Of a stretch of 64,000 bases of DNA, positions 54,187-64,000 are shown piece after piece; position 1 is the stretch's first letter; every line of letters starts with the position of its first letter. Origin of the DNA: Vombatus ursinus (taxonomy: Eukaryota; Chordata; Mammalia; Diprotodontia; Vombatidae). The translations under genes and the position numbers were made by a program. The DNA lies in assembly GCF_900497805.2 (NCBI RefSeq), contig NW_020948983.1:24233971-24297970 (forward strand), read 5' to 3'. The notes below the pieces were generated by a model. That model saw only the letters and a program-made list of their open reading frames with translations, had not been told where the DNA came from and did no database searches.

Positions 54187-54833
54187 TTAAAATTAATTTA
54201 TTTTGAATTATCAACAATCACTTCTATAAGTTTTTGAGTTTTAAATTTTTCTTCCCCTCCCTCCCCACCTCCCTCCTCAAGACAGTGCGTAATCTGATAT
54301 AGACTATAGATATATATTCCTATTAAAGATATTTTCACATTAGTGAAGTTGTAGGTAAGAATTAGAAGCAATAGGAGGAACCACCAGAAAGAGGAAACAA
54401 AACACAACAGAAAAAAAAATAGCAAATAGTGTGCTTTGATCTTCATTCAAACTCCATAGTTCTTTCTTCTTTGTGGATAGCATTTTCCATCACAAGGCTT
54501 TTGGAGATGTCTTAGATCCTTGTATTGCTGAGAAGGGTTAAGTCTATCAATATTAGTCATCACACAACATGGCTGTTATTGCGTACAATGTTCTCCTGGT
54601 TCTGCTTGCTTCACTCAGCATCTGACCATAAAAGTCTTTCCAGGTTTTTCTGAAGTCAGCCTGTTCATCATTAGTATTCCATTACATTCATATATCACAA
54701 CTTGTTCAGCCATTCCCCAATTGATGGGCATCCTCTCAATTTCCAATTCTTTGCCACCACAGAAAGAGCTGCTATAAATATTTTTGTATATGTGGGTCAT
54801 TTTCCCATTTGTATGATCTCTCTGGGATATAGT
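54187..54833 (-). mobile_element. 5'-truncated young L1 with 16-bp target duplication
   Basis: It is bounded by tggcattgataacttt (54171-54186) and tggcactgataacttt (54834-54849), one mismatch in 16. The minus strand carries the end of ORF2 and the 3' UTR ('caacaatcacttctataagt', 'aagacagtgcgtaatctgat', 'cattccccaattgatgggca' on plus). At about 647 bp it is a classic truncated copy and among the youngest in the window. Confidence 0.95.
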
Positions 54834-54849
54834 TGGCACTGATAACTTT

Positions 54850-55585
54850 GAGATGATAATGATGTTAATGAGTGAACCCTAAGGTAGACTGTTTAAGAAT
54901 TAGACCATCTCCCTCTATCAAAACTCTTTAAAAATGGGGCCTCCCTCAAACCCTGTCCTTTGAGCACTCCTCCACTTGCCATGGGTCCGTGCTGCCTGAG
55001 CACTCCCAAATTCGATCTGTAATCAGGTAAGTGACTTTATGTGCCCCTTTCTCTCCTCCATCTCTTCCCTGTGATGCCTGTCTCCCTCTACCACCCCATT
55101 CCTTTAAAGCTTCTTTACCTTGACATTTCCCTTTAGAAATGGCTGTCACCTCATTTACTATTGGACTCATTCCCTACAATTTCCATATTTCTTGTATTGA
55201 GACCACTTTTTCCTTACACCTGGGAGAAGTCTGAAGAGATTACAGTCATACAGTGTGATGCTGTGAGTCTTTTTCTCTTAGACCTTTATTTATCAGTTTA
55301 TTTATTTTTATAGAGGGAGAGGGAAGGGAAGAGAATTGAATAATTGCTGTCCTCTATTGCTTCAACATTATCACCTCAGTGGAAACTTGTGTGAATTGAA
55401 CTGTGTATTTAATAGTCTCCTTGTTAGTTATTCCATTTGTAACCTGTTTAAGATACAGAGCTTTGAAAAATAAACATTTCAGTTTGTATATAAGAATCTT
55501 ATTTCTAAAGGGGTAGGTATAGCATCACAACAAATCTGAGTTAACCATATTTAAAATAGAAAATTAATCATTTTATTAAAAGAAA
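54850..55585. other. No gene seen
   Basis: The stretch holds a CT-rich part, a short AG/ag border (tctttttctcttag at about 55265) and aataaacatttcag at about 55470. These could be chance matches to splice and polyadenylation signals, and no exon frame is visible. Confidence 0.4.
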
Positions 55586-55589
55586 ACCA

Positions 55590-55815
55590 GAGTTAAAGCC
55601 AGCTGGAAAGGACCATAGATGCTATTGGGTCCAGTTTCCTTCCTTCCTTCCTTCTTTCTTTCCTTCCTTCCAGAAATAAGGAAACTGAGGCACAGAAAAG
55701 ATTAATTGACATGTGCAGGGTCACATAACTAGTAAATGTCTGAGTGAGGTTTTGAATCCAAATCTTCCTGATTACTAGTTCTGTATCTTATTCATTTAAA
55801 CAAGCTGCCTCTGCG
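55590..55815 (-). repeat. MIR-type SINE with internal (TTCC)n
   Basis: 'agctggaaaggaccatagat' and 'aggaaactgaggcacagaaa' flank a TTCC/TTTC run (55637-55669) that replaces the usual 'ccctcattttac'. 'cagggtcacataactagtaa' and 'gttttgaatccaaatcttcc' complete the antisense MIR. Confidence 0.75.
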
Positions 55816-55964
55816 GGACAGCTGAATTTTGATAGGTTGTGGAGTGAGACAAAGAAAAAGAGACAAGAACAGGAGCATGGAACACTTTTGTATGGTGGGT
55901 AGCCTTGGTAGGGATGCAAAAGTGAAAGTTCTTGGGCATCCAAGGCTAGCATGAGAGAAATGAA

Positions 55965-56112
55965 AATCTTAGATAAAAAAAAGAGAAAGAAAAAAGAAAA
56001 TTATAAAATAAGAAAGAAAAAAGGAATAAAGAGAAGAAAAGGAAGGAAGGAAAAGAAAAGAAAAAAGAAAGGAAAGGAAAGGAAGGAAGGAATGCAGGAA
56101 GGGAGGAAAGGG
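55965..56112. repeat. Purine-rich (GAAA)n/(GGAA)n repeat
   Basis: About 150 bp of agaaa, gaaaag and ggaagg units abut the L1 5' end at 56113. The K/R/E and F/S/L frames across it are artefacts. Confidence 0.92.
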
Positions 56113-57104
56113 AGTCATAGAGCCAAGATGGTGGAGTAGAGATAGCAAACCCAGCTGAACTCTCACAACCTTCTCCTTCAAAACGATTTAAAAATAAATG
56201 TGTCAAATCAAATTCTGAAGGTACAAAGCCAAGAAAAGGTCAGGAGGAGAAACTTTTTGAGACCAAGACAACTTAGGAGGGTGGAAGGAAAAGTCTGTGA
56301 CAAAGGGGTGGAGGGTGGCCCAGAGCCCATGTAGTAGCACCACCAGTGGTGAGCTTTGGAGGATGTTGTGACAGTAGCAGTAGCAGAAGTAGTAGCAGAA
56401 GTTTCAGAAGCTCTTAGTCCAGAGACAAGGGATTGGAAAACTGATCAGAAACATTACAATAAATCCTATGTTTGCACTGGGCCTAGGACCAGGTGCTGTT
56501 TGGAAACTCCATTGCCCATAAGCAATTCTGCATTGCAATGCCAGGGCAGAGAGGAATACTAGTACTTGTAGTTACAGGGGAGCATGGCCACTGGTCACAG
56601 TTCTAGGGCATAGAGATTGCTGGAATTCGAAGTTGCAAAGAAATAGGGGCCCTCCTTATGTAAAGACAAGAGTACAATCCAGGAGAGCACTGTTCACACC
56701 TCTCCCTGGATCACACCACTTTGGAAGCATCAAAAACTGACAGACTCCAAAAATACTGAAAACAGCAGCTTGAGGAAGCCTGAAGCTTGGGAAAATGCCT
56801 CCTCACCTCAAAGTGTATAAAGTCCAACTTTAATATAATGTTCAAAGTGAAGTAATAGACTGGAAAAATTATCAAATAACAAAAAAAATAACATGACCAC
56901 AAAAAGTCGCTTATGGTAACAGGGAAGATCAAGACACAAACTCAGAAAAATACAACAATGTCAAACAGCTACAAGCAAAGACTCCAAGAAAAAAAATGAA
57001 TTAAACACAAGCCCAATAAGAATTTATGAAAAAACTAAAGAGATAAGAATGGTAGAGGAAAAAATAGAAAAAGAAATGAGTGATGTGAGAAAATTATGAA
57101 AAGA
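56113..57104 (+). mobile_element. Outer L1/HAL1-type LINE: 5' UTR and ORF1 start
   Basis: It starts ggagtcatagagccaagatg, with CAAGATGG at 56124-56131. A 5' UTR of about 0.8 kb of a distinct subfamily (gagaaactttttgagaccaa, gcttgaggaagcctgaagct) leads into a decayed ORF1 start (about 56900). An inner L1 splits it at 57104 and it resumes at 63576. The duplication gagaaaattatgaaaaga / gagaatttagaaaaaaga supports this. Whether it was L1 or HAL1 cannot be told from this window. Confidence 0.75.
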
Positions 57105-57128
57105 GGGCAGAGTTCTCCTTCCAGGAAC

Positions 57129-57136
57129 CAAGATGG
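57129..57136 (+). promoter_or_regulatory. YY1-like site at L1 5' end
   Basis: CAAGATGGCAGAGTAAG lies 24 bp from the inferred element start, in the same orientation as at 5046 and 56124. Confidence 0.55.
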
Positions 57137-57847
57137 CAGAGTAAGAAGTATATTACTCTCACTCTCCCTTATTGACCTCTGAAAGCCCAGAAAACATCAT
57201 CCCAGAAAAAACTCTGGAACAGCTGAGCCAATAGAAAGACAAGGTACAGCAGTCTTGTAGTCCGGGAAGCTTGGAGGATTAACAGGAAAGGTCCTTTTTG
57301 CTCTGGGGGAGCAATACAGGATGGGAGATGTCACAGTAAGCCAGCAGCAAGGACCACCTCAGCAAACCAGGGTGAGATCCTGACCTACAGGGTGGTGAAG
57401 CAGGCAAGTGCCAACACCAGGACCCCCTGAAGGCCTCAGCACAGGCAGGGGAACTGGAAAACACCAGATGGGAAAACCACCACATGTGCCAGAGTCCTCC
57501 AGCAGCCAAATATCCTGCTGTTTTAGCACAACTCCAAGAGGCACAGCTCTAGGCTGGCAGACATCTTCCAGCAGCCAAACATTTGAGTGCAAGGCCCAGG
57601 TGAGTACATATCCCTCAGGGACCAGAACTCCCCACCCCTACCCCGAGAGCTCCAGTGTTGCTGGCCCCAGCTTAGCACCAGGTAAGCTGCTAGATACGTC
57701 CAACTTCAAGCTGCCAGCACCTGAGGCCCCAGTGTAAAAAGCCAGTGACCAGGTCCCAGGCTGCCAGCACAAGAAGCTTGGGTCAGTGCCCCCTGCACTC
57801 CAGGAGGACAGCTCCCTCTCTAAAACCAGGAATTAGGCAAACATCAT

Positions 57848-58532
57848 GAGCAAAACATAGACATGGACAATGACCATAGATTCTTACTATGGGGACAGGA
57901 AAGATCAAGGCACAAATTCAGAAGATGACAACATTGTCAATATACTCACTTGTGAAACTTCAAAGGGGAATATAAATTGGTCTCAGGCCCAAAAAAGCCT
58001 TTTTGAAAGCGCTCAAGAAGGATTTTAAAAGTCAATTAAGAGAAGTAGAAGAAAAAATTGGGAAAATAAATGAGAGGTATGAAAGAGAGAGTCAATAGCT
58101 TGGAAAAAGAAGGACAAAAACTGACTGTAGAAAACAAGTCCTTATAAAGTAGACTTGACCAAATAGAAAAGGAGGCACAAAAACTCACTGAAGAGAACTC
58201 CTTAAAAAGTAAAATGGGGTGAATGGAAAAGGAGGTACAGAATCTAACAGAGGAAAACAATTTGTTAAAAATTAGAGTTGGGCAAGTGGAAGCTAATGAC
58301 TCAGTCAAACAGAAACACAAAGAATGAAAAAATAGAAGAAAACACAAAATACCTCATTGGTAAAACAACTGACCTGGAAAATAGGTCCAGGGGAGACATT
58401 TTAAAAATTATTGGTATACCTGAAAATTATGATAAAAAAAAAAGCCAGGACAGCATCTTTCAGGAAATCATCAAGGAAAACTGCCCTGTGGTCCTAGAAT
58501 CAGAAGGTAAAAAGGCATCAAAAGACTCCACT
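57848..58532 (+). pseudogene. L1 ORF1 N-terminal two-thirds
   Basis: It opens ATGAGCAAAAC, then has a stop. DQGTNSEDDNIVN-type residues, coiled-coil repeats ('gaaaaggaggcacaaaaact') and RRM residues (YLIGKTTDLENRSRGDILKIIGIPENYD, SQDSIFQEII) follow. The nested L1 interrupts at 58533. Stops in several places make it a pseudogene. Confidence 0.8.
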
Positions 58533-59520
58533 AAAAATGGTCAAAGAATACGAACAGGCAGTTTTCAGCCTATCTATGGTCATATGAAAAAATGTTCTAA
58601 ATCACTATTGATTAGAGAGATGCAAATCAAAACAACTGTGAGGTACCACATAACACCTATAAGATTATCTAACATGACAAAACAGAAAAAATGATAAATG
58701 TTGGAGAAGATGTGGGAAAATTGGAACACTAATGCATTGTTGGTGGAGTTGTGAACTGATCCAACCATTCTGGAGAGCAATTTGGAACTATGCCCAATGG
58801 GCTATAAAAATGTGCATACCCTTTGGTCCAGCAATATCACTTCTAGGGCTGTATCCCAAAGACATGATACAAATGGGAAAAGGATCCACGTGTACAAAAA
58901 TATTTATAGCAGCTCTTTCTGTGGTGGCAGAGAATTGGAAATTGAGGGGTTGCCTATCAATTGGGGAATGGCTAAACAAGTTGTGGTATGTGAATGTAAT
59001 GGAATACTACTGCACTATAAGAAATGATGAGCAAGCAGACTTCAGAAAAATGTGGAAAGACTGGTATGGACTGATGCTGCATGAAGTGAGCAGATCCAGG
59101 AGAAAATTGTACACAATAACAGCCATGTTATGCGATGACTAATATTGATAGACTTAACCCTTCTCAGCAATACAAGCATCTAAGACATCTCTAAAGGCCT
59201 CATGATAGAAAATGCTGTCCACATCTAAAGAAAGAACTATAGAGTATGAATGCAGATCAAAGCACACTATTTGCTCTCTTTTTTCTTCTGTTTTGTTTTG
59301 TTTCTTTTTTCTTATGGTTTCTCCTATTGGTTCTAATTCTTCTTTACAACATGACTAATGTGAAATATATATTTAATGGGAATGTATATGTAGATCCTAT
59401 ATCAGATTGCACATCATCTTGGGGAGGGAGGCAGGGAGTGAAGGGGAGAGAGCTTAAAACTCGAAAGCTTATGGAAATGAATGTTGAAAACTAAAATAAA
59501 TAAATATTTTTTTTAAAAAG
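58533..59520 (+). mobile_element. 5'-truncated L1 nested in ORF1
   Basis: It begins 'aaaaatggtcaaagaatacg' within the ORF2 C-terminal part and carries a nearly open C-terminus (58732-59142, INWGMAKQV / NVMEYYCTIRNDEQADF). A 3' UTR and A-rich tail (ctaaaataaataaatatttt) follow. Target duplications aaagactccact (58521-58532) and aaagactcccct (59521-59532) flank it. It is one of the youngest copies here. Confidence 0.9.
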
Positions 59521-59905
59521 AAAGACTCCCCTGATCACTTCCTGAGAGAGATCCCAAAGTGAAAATGCCAAGGAATAATGTAGCCAAATTCCAAAACTAC
59601 CAGATCAGAGAGAAAATACTGCAAGTAACCAGAAAGAAATAATTTAAATATCATGAAACCACAGTAAGGATTATGTAGCACCTTGCAGCTTCTATATTAA
59701 AAGATCTGAGGGCATGAAATGTAATATTCCATAAGGCAAAGGAGCTTGGATTACAACCAAGTATCAACAGCCTAGTGAAATTGAGCATAATCAGGGGAGG
59801 AGATGGATATTCAAAGAAATAGGGGACTTCCAAACCTTCCTGATGAAAAGTCCAGAGCTCAACAGCAAATTTTACCTTCAAACAGAAGACTCAAGAGAGG
59901 CATAA
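59521..59905 (+). pseudogene. L1 ORF1 C-terminal part (resumes after nested L1)
   Basis: 'ctgatcacttcctgagagag', 'atcagagagaaaatactgca', 'cttggattacaaccaagtat' and 'cttcctgatgaaaagtccag' are the expected continuation of the ORF1 C-terminal domain. Several stops are present. Confidence 0.8.
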
Positions 59906-60240
59906 AAAGGTAAACAGAAAAGGAAGCAACAACAACAACATGTTATTAATAAGGGCAAACGGTTTACATTCCTACATGGGAAGATGACACTTGTAACTCT
60001 TCAGAACTGTATGGTTATTATGCCATTTAAAAGGTATATAAATAGACAGAGGGCATGGGTATAAGTTGACTTTGATATGATAATAAAAAATCTCATTAAG
60101 TGGTGAAAAGGGATTGTACTGGGAAAAGAGGAAAGGAGGAAACAGACAAGGTTAAATTACATCACATGAAAAGGCACAAAAACCTATTACATTAGAGGGA
60201 AATAAAGGAGGGAGATGAGCACTATTTGAACCTTACATGA

Positions 60241-63200
60241 AATAAAGGACCATGGAAAGATAGACTAAAAAATAATTGGAAACTTAATAATCAAATCCCA
60301 AAGAATGATTGGGACAAACAACAAATCATAGAAACAATCAATAACTTCATGCAAGAGAATGACAATAATGAGACAACATAACAAAACTTAAGGGATGCAG
60401 CAAAAGTGGTTCTTAGGGGAAGTTTTCTATCTCTAAATGCTTACATGAATAAAACAGGGAAAGACAAGATCAATGAATTCAGCATGCAACTAAAAAAGCT
60501 AGAAAAAGAACAAATTAAAGATCTCCAACTAAATACCAAATTAGAAATTCTGAAAACCAAAGGAGAGAGTAATAAAATTGAAAACAAGTAAACTATTGAA
60601 CTAATAAATAAAACTAAGAGCTACTTTTATGAAAAAAATGTTTAATTTGATTTAAAAAAAGAAAGAAAACCAAATTACCAGCATCAAAAACGAAAAGGGT
60701 GAATTCACCAGCAATGAAGAACATGTAGATATTTTGCCCAAGTATATGCCAATAAATTTGACAATCATAGTAAAATGGATGAATGTAAACAAAGATATAA
60801 ATTGTCCACAATAATTGAAGAGGAAATAAAATACTTAAATAATGCCATTTCAAAAAAAAAAGAAATTGAACAAGTCATTAATGAACTCCCTAAGAAAAAA
60901 ATCTCCAGGGCCAGATGGATTTACAAGTGAATTCTATCAAACATATAAAGAACTATTAATTCCAGTACAGTATAAGCTATTTGGGAAAATAGGCAAAGAA
61001 GGAGTCCTACCAAATTCTTTTCATGATACAAATATTGCACTGATACCTAAACTGGGAAGAGCCAAAACAGAGAAAGAAAATTATAGACCAATTTCCTAAA
61101 TGTATATAGAAGCAAAAATTTGAAATAAAACATTAGCAAAGACATTACAGGAACTTATCATGAGAATAATACACTATTACCAAGTAGAATTTATACCAGG
61201 AAAGCAGGGCTGGTTCAGTATTAGGAAAACTATCAGAATAATTGACCATATCAACAACAAAATTAACAGAAATATATGATTATCTCAATAGATGCAGAAA
61301 GAGCATTTGACAAAATACAACTCCCATTCCTATTAAAAACATTAGAGAGCATAGGAATAAATGGAGTCTTCCTTAAAATGATAGTAAGTATCCATCTAAA
61401 ACCATCAGCAAACATTATATGTAATGGGGACAAGCTAGAAGAATTTCTAAGAAGATCTGAGGTGGAAAAAGAATATACATTATCATCACTGTTTTTCAAT
61501 ATTGTACTAGAAATGTTGGCTTTAGCCATGAGAAGAAAAAGGAATTGAAGGAATTAGAATAAGCAAAGAAGAAACAAAACTATCACTCTTTGCAGGAGAC
61601 ATGATAGTATACTTAGAGAATCCTAGAGAATCAAGTAAAAAAATTACTTGAAATAATAAACAACTTTAGTAAAGTTGCAGGATAAAAAACAAACCCACAT
61701 AAATCATCAGCATTTCTATATATTACTAGCAAAGCCGAACAGCAAGAGATAGAAAGAGAAATTCCACCTAAAGTTACTGTAGACATTATAAAATATTTGG
61801 GAACCTACATGCCAAACAAATCCAAGAACTATATGAACACAATCACAAAACACTTTTCACACAAATAAAGTCAGATCTAAATAATTGGAAAAACATCAGT
61901 TGCTCATGGGTAGGCCAAGCTAATATAATAAAAACTACAATTCTACTTAAATTAAATCATTTATTCAGTACCACACCAATCAAACTATCAAAAATTATTT
62001 TATAGAGCTAGAAAAAACAATAACAAAATTCATCTGGAAGAATAAAAGTTCCAGAGTATCAAGGAAATTAATGAAAAGAAATGCAAGGGAAGGTGGCCTA
62101 GCTGTACCAGATCTTAAATTGTATTATAAAGCAGCAATCATCAAAACTACTTGATATTGTCTAAGAAATAGAGTGGAGGATCAGTGGAATAGGTTAAGTA
62201 TGAAAGACACAGTAGTCAATGACTTAGTAATCTACTATTTGATAAATCCAAAGACTCCAGCTTCTGGGATAAGGACTCACTATCTGACAAAACAAAAAAA
62301 CAAAAAACCAACAAACTGCTGAGAAAACTGGAAAATAGTATGGCAGAAATTAGGCATAGGCCAACATTTTACACACTATACCAAGATAAAGTCAAAATGG
62401 GTACATGATTTAGTACAATGGCTGATACTATAAGCAAACTGGGAGAGCAAGGAGTAGTTTACCTGTCATATTTATGGAAAACAGAAGAATTTATGACCAA
62501 ACAAGAGATAGAGAATGTTATGAAATGCAAAATGGATAATTTTGATTACATTTAATTGAAAAGTTTTTTGCACAAACAAAGCCAATACAAATAAGATTAG
62601 GAGGGAAGCAGAAAACTGGAAAATGATTTTTCAACGAGTGCCTCTGATAAGGGCCTCATTTCTAAAACATATAGAGAACTAGGTCAAATTTATAAGAATA
62701 CAAATCATTCCCCAACTGATAAATGGTCAAAGGATAAGAACAGGCAGTTTTCAGATGAAGAAATTAAAGCTATCTATAGTCATATGAAAAAATGCTCTAA
62801 ATCACTATTGCTTAGAGAAATGAAAATCAAAATGACTCTGAGGTACCACATCATACCTATCAGATTGGCCAACATGACAAAAGAGTAAAATGATAAATGT
62901 TGGAGAAGATGTGGGAAAATTGGAACATTAATGCATTGTTGGTGGAGTTGTGAACTGATCCAACCATTCTGGAAAGCAATTTGGAACTATGCCCAAATGG
63001 CTATAAAAATGTGCATACCCTTGACCCAGCAATAGCACTTCTAGGACTATATCCCAAAGAGATCATACAAATGGGAAAGGGACTCACATGTACAAAAATA
63101 TTTATAGCAGCTCTTTTTGTGGTGGCAAAGAATTGGAAATTCAGAGGATGCCCATCAATTGGGGAATGGCTGAAAAAATTGTGGTATGTGAATGTAATGG

Positions 63201-63341
63201 AATACTATTGTGCTATAAGAAATGAAGAGAATGCAGACTTCAGAAAAACCTGGAAAGACTCATATGGACTGATGCTGAGTGAATTGAGCAGAACCAGGAG
63301 AAAGTTGTACACAGTAACAGTCACGTTGTGTGATAACTAAT
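60241..63341 (+). pseudogene. L1 ORF2 lacking endonuclease, RT site FAGD
   Basis: It starts in the linker after the endonuclease (QQIIETINNFMQEND, then LRGSFLSLNAYMNKTGKDKI). RT blocks follow: [38 protein letters not shown] and the active site [12 protein letters not shown] (61589 onward), where a catalytic Asp is Gly. The C-terminal block at 62981-63340 (GCPSIGEWLKKLWYVNVMEY) ends at the normal stop. Frames change several times. With no endonuclease and an altered active site it cannot function. Confidence 0.88.
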
Positions 63342-63575
63342 ATTGATAGATTTAACCCTTCTCAACAACGCAATGATCTAAGACAATTTCAAAAGATTCA
63401 TGATGGAAAATGCTATCCACATCCAGAGAAATAACTATGGCATCTGAACACACATGGAAGAATACTATTTGCTCTCCTTTTCTTTTGTTGTTTTGTTTTG
63501 TTTCTTCTTTCTCATAGTTCCTCCCATTAGTTTTAATTTTTCTTTACATCATGAACAATATGAAAATTAAAAAAA
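63342..63575 (+). other. L1 3' UTR
   Basis: 'tattgatagatttaaccctt', 'gatggaaaatgctatccaca', 'tttgttttgtttcttctttc' and 'gaacaatatgaaaattaaaa' form the standard 3' UTR, ending in an A-rich run before the target duplication. Confidence 0.85.
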
Positions 63576-64000
63576 GAGAATTTAGAAAAAAGAATGAACA
63601 GCTTGGTAAAAGAGGCACAAAAATTCTGAAGAAAATATATCTTAACAATATAGAACTGGCCAAATGACAAAAGAGGCATAAAAATTCACGGAGGAAAAGA
63701 ATGCCTTAAGCAGAATTGGGCAAATGGAAGCTAATGACTCCATGAGACATCAAGAAACCATAAAACAAAGTGAAAAGAATGGGAAAAAATAGAAGGAAAT
63801 GTAAAATGTAAAAAAAAAAAAAATTCCAAAACTCATTGCTAAAACAACTGACCTAGGAAATAGGTTGAGGAGAGAGAATTTAAGAATTGTTGTACTACCT
63901 AAAAACCATGATTAAAAAATAAAAAGCCTTGACATTACATTTCAAGAAATTCCAGAGCTAAATAGAACATTTGACATTCAGGTACAAAACTCAAGAGAAG
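63576..64000 (+). pseudogene. Outer LINE ORF1 continues to window end
   Basis: 'aagaatgaacagcttggtaa', 'gggcaaatggaagctaatga' and 'ctgacctaggaaataggttg' carry on the ORF1 broken off at 57104. At about 63950 it jumps from the RRM part to the C-terminal part ('ccagagctaaatagaacatt'), an internal deletion. The element runs past the window. Confidence 0.75.

Larger units (their letters stand above)
57105..63575 (+). mobile_element. Near full-length L1 with internal deletion and a nested L1
   Basis: A 5' UTR (57105-57845), ORF1 (57848-58532 and 59521-59905), a shortened spacer (59906-60240), ORF2 from just after the endonuclease (60241-63341) and a 3' UTR with A-rich end (to 63575). A second L1 fragment lies inside ORF1 (58533-59520). 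Target duplications of 18 bp with mismatches lie at 57087-57104 and 63576-63593. The endonuclease is deleted and the RT active site is changed. Confidence 0.87.

Noticed and set aside
55260-55490. Splice-acceptor-like tctttttctcttag followed by aataaacatttcag as a terminal exon
   Set aside because: No open frame and no upstream exon were seen; both signals are short and common.

Overview
The window looks like marsupial nuclear DNA, probably from an Australian (australidelphian) lineage. It carries many tRNA-type SINEs with the head agctaggtggcgcagtggat and the end cacttaaccccaattgcc, which resemble WSINE1. It also carries marsupial-type L1 and half-L1 (HAL1) LINEs, abundant L2 and MIR relics, and (TTTC)n, (TTCC)n and (TG)n microsatellites. 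Family names come from memory of sequence patterns, because no database search was possible. I found no host protein-coding gene, no tRNA or rRNA gene and no bacterial feature. Nearly every long reading frame is a LINE ORF, the antisense of one, or a translated microsatellite.

Layout. 0-3.1 kb: AT-rich, with L2 3' ends and an ancient L1 trace. 3.1-4.0 kb: a complete short hAT element with 8-bp target duplications, two SINEs and a MIR. 4.2-10.2 kb: an internally deleted L1 (+) whose ORF1 is split by a HAL1 (+) carrying what looks like a 3'-transduced tail. 10.6-19.7 kb: an older L1 (-) holding a 4.5-kb composite L1 (-), bounded by 12-bp target duplications. The composite contains an mRNA-like foreign segment and a solo LTR with two tandem-repeat arrays. 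19.8-20.5 kb: a Tigger/pogo deletion derivative. 21.2-26.6 kb: an old L1 (-), a second HAL1 (-) and an inverted L1 patchwork. 27.5-32.4 kb: an L1 (-) with 5' UTR, ORF1, spacer and most of ORF2. 34.7-38.4 kb: one L2 (+) split by an L1, a SINE, a MIR and an antisense L2. 38-54 kb: old L2, MIR and L1 relics with a SINE bounded by target duplications, plus two repeat-poor islands (43.4-45.1 and 51.3-52.7 kb) that may hold regulatory DNA. 54.2-54.8 kb: a young 5'-truncated L1 with a 16-bp target duplication. 56.1-64.0 kb: three LINEs nested on the same strand, the outermost running off the end of the window.

How the parts relate. The autonomous L1s encode ORF1 (RNA-binding coiled coil) and ORF2 (endonuclease plus reverse transcriptase). 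The HAL1s keep only ORF1, so they probably depended on L1 ORF2; the SINEs are also likely L1 passengers. The seven preserved L1/HAL1 5' ends share a CAAGATGG-type motif close to the start, similar to the YY1 site at the start of the human L1 promoter. The L1s have an unusually long spacer, about 0.6 kb, between ORF1 and ORF2, and HAL1 keeps that spacer while lacking ORF2. All the LINE copies seen are defective.
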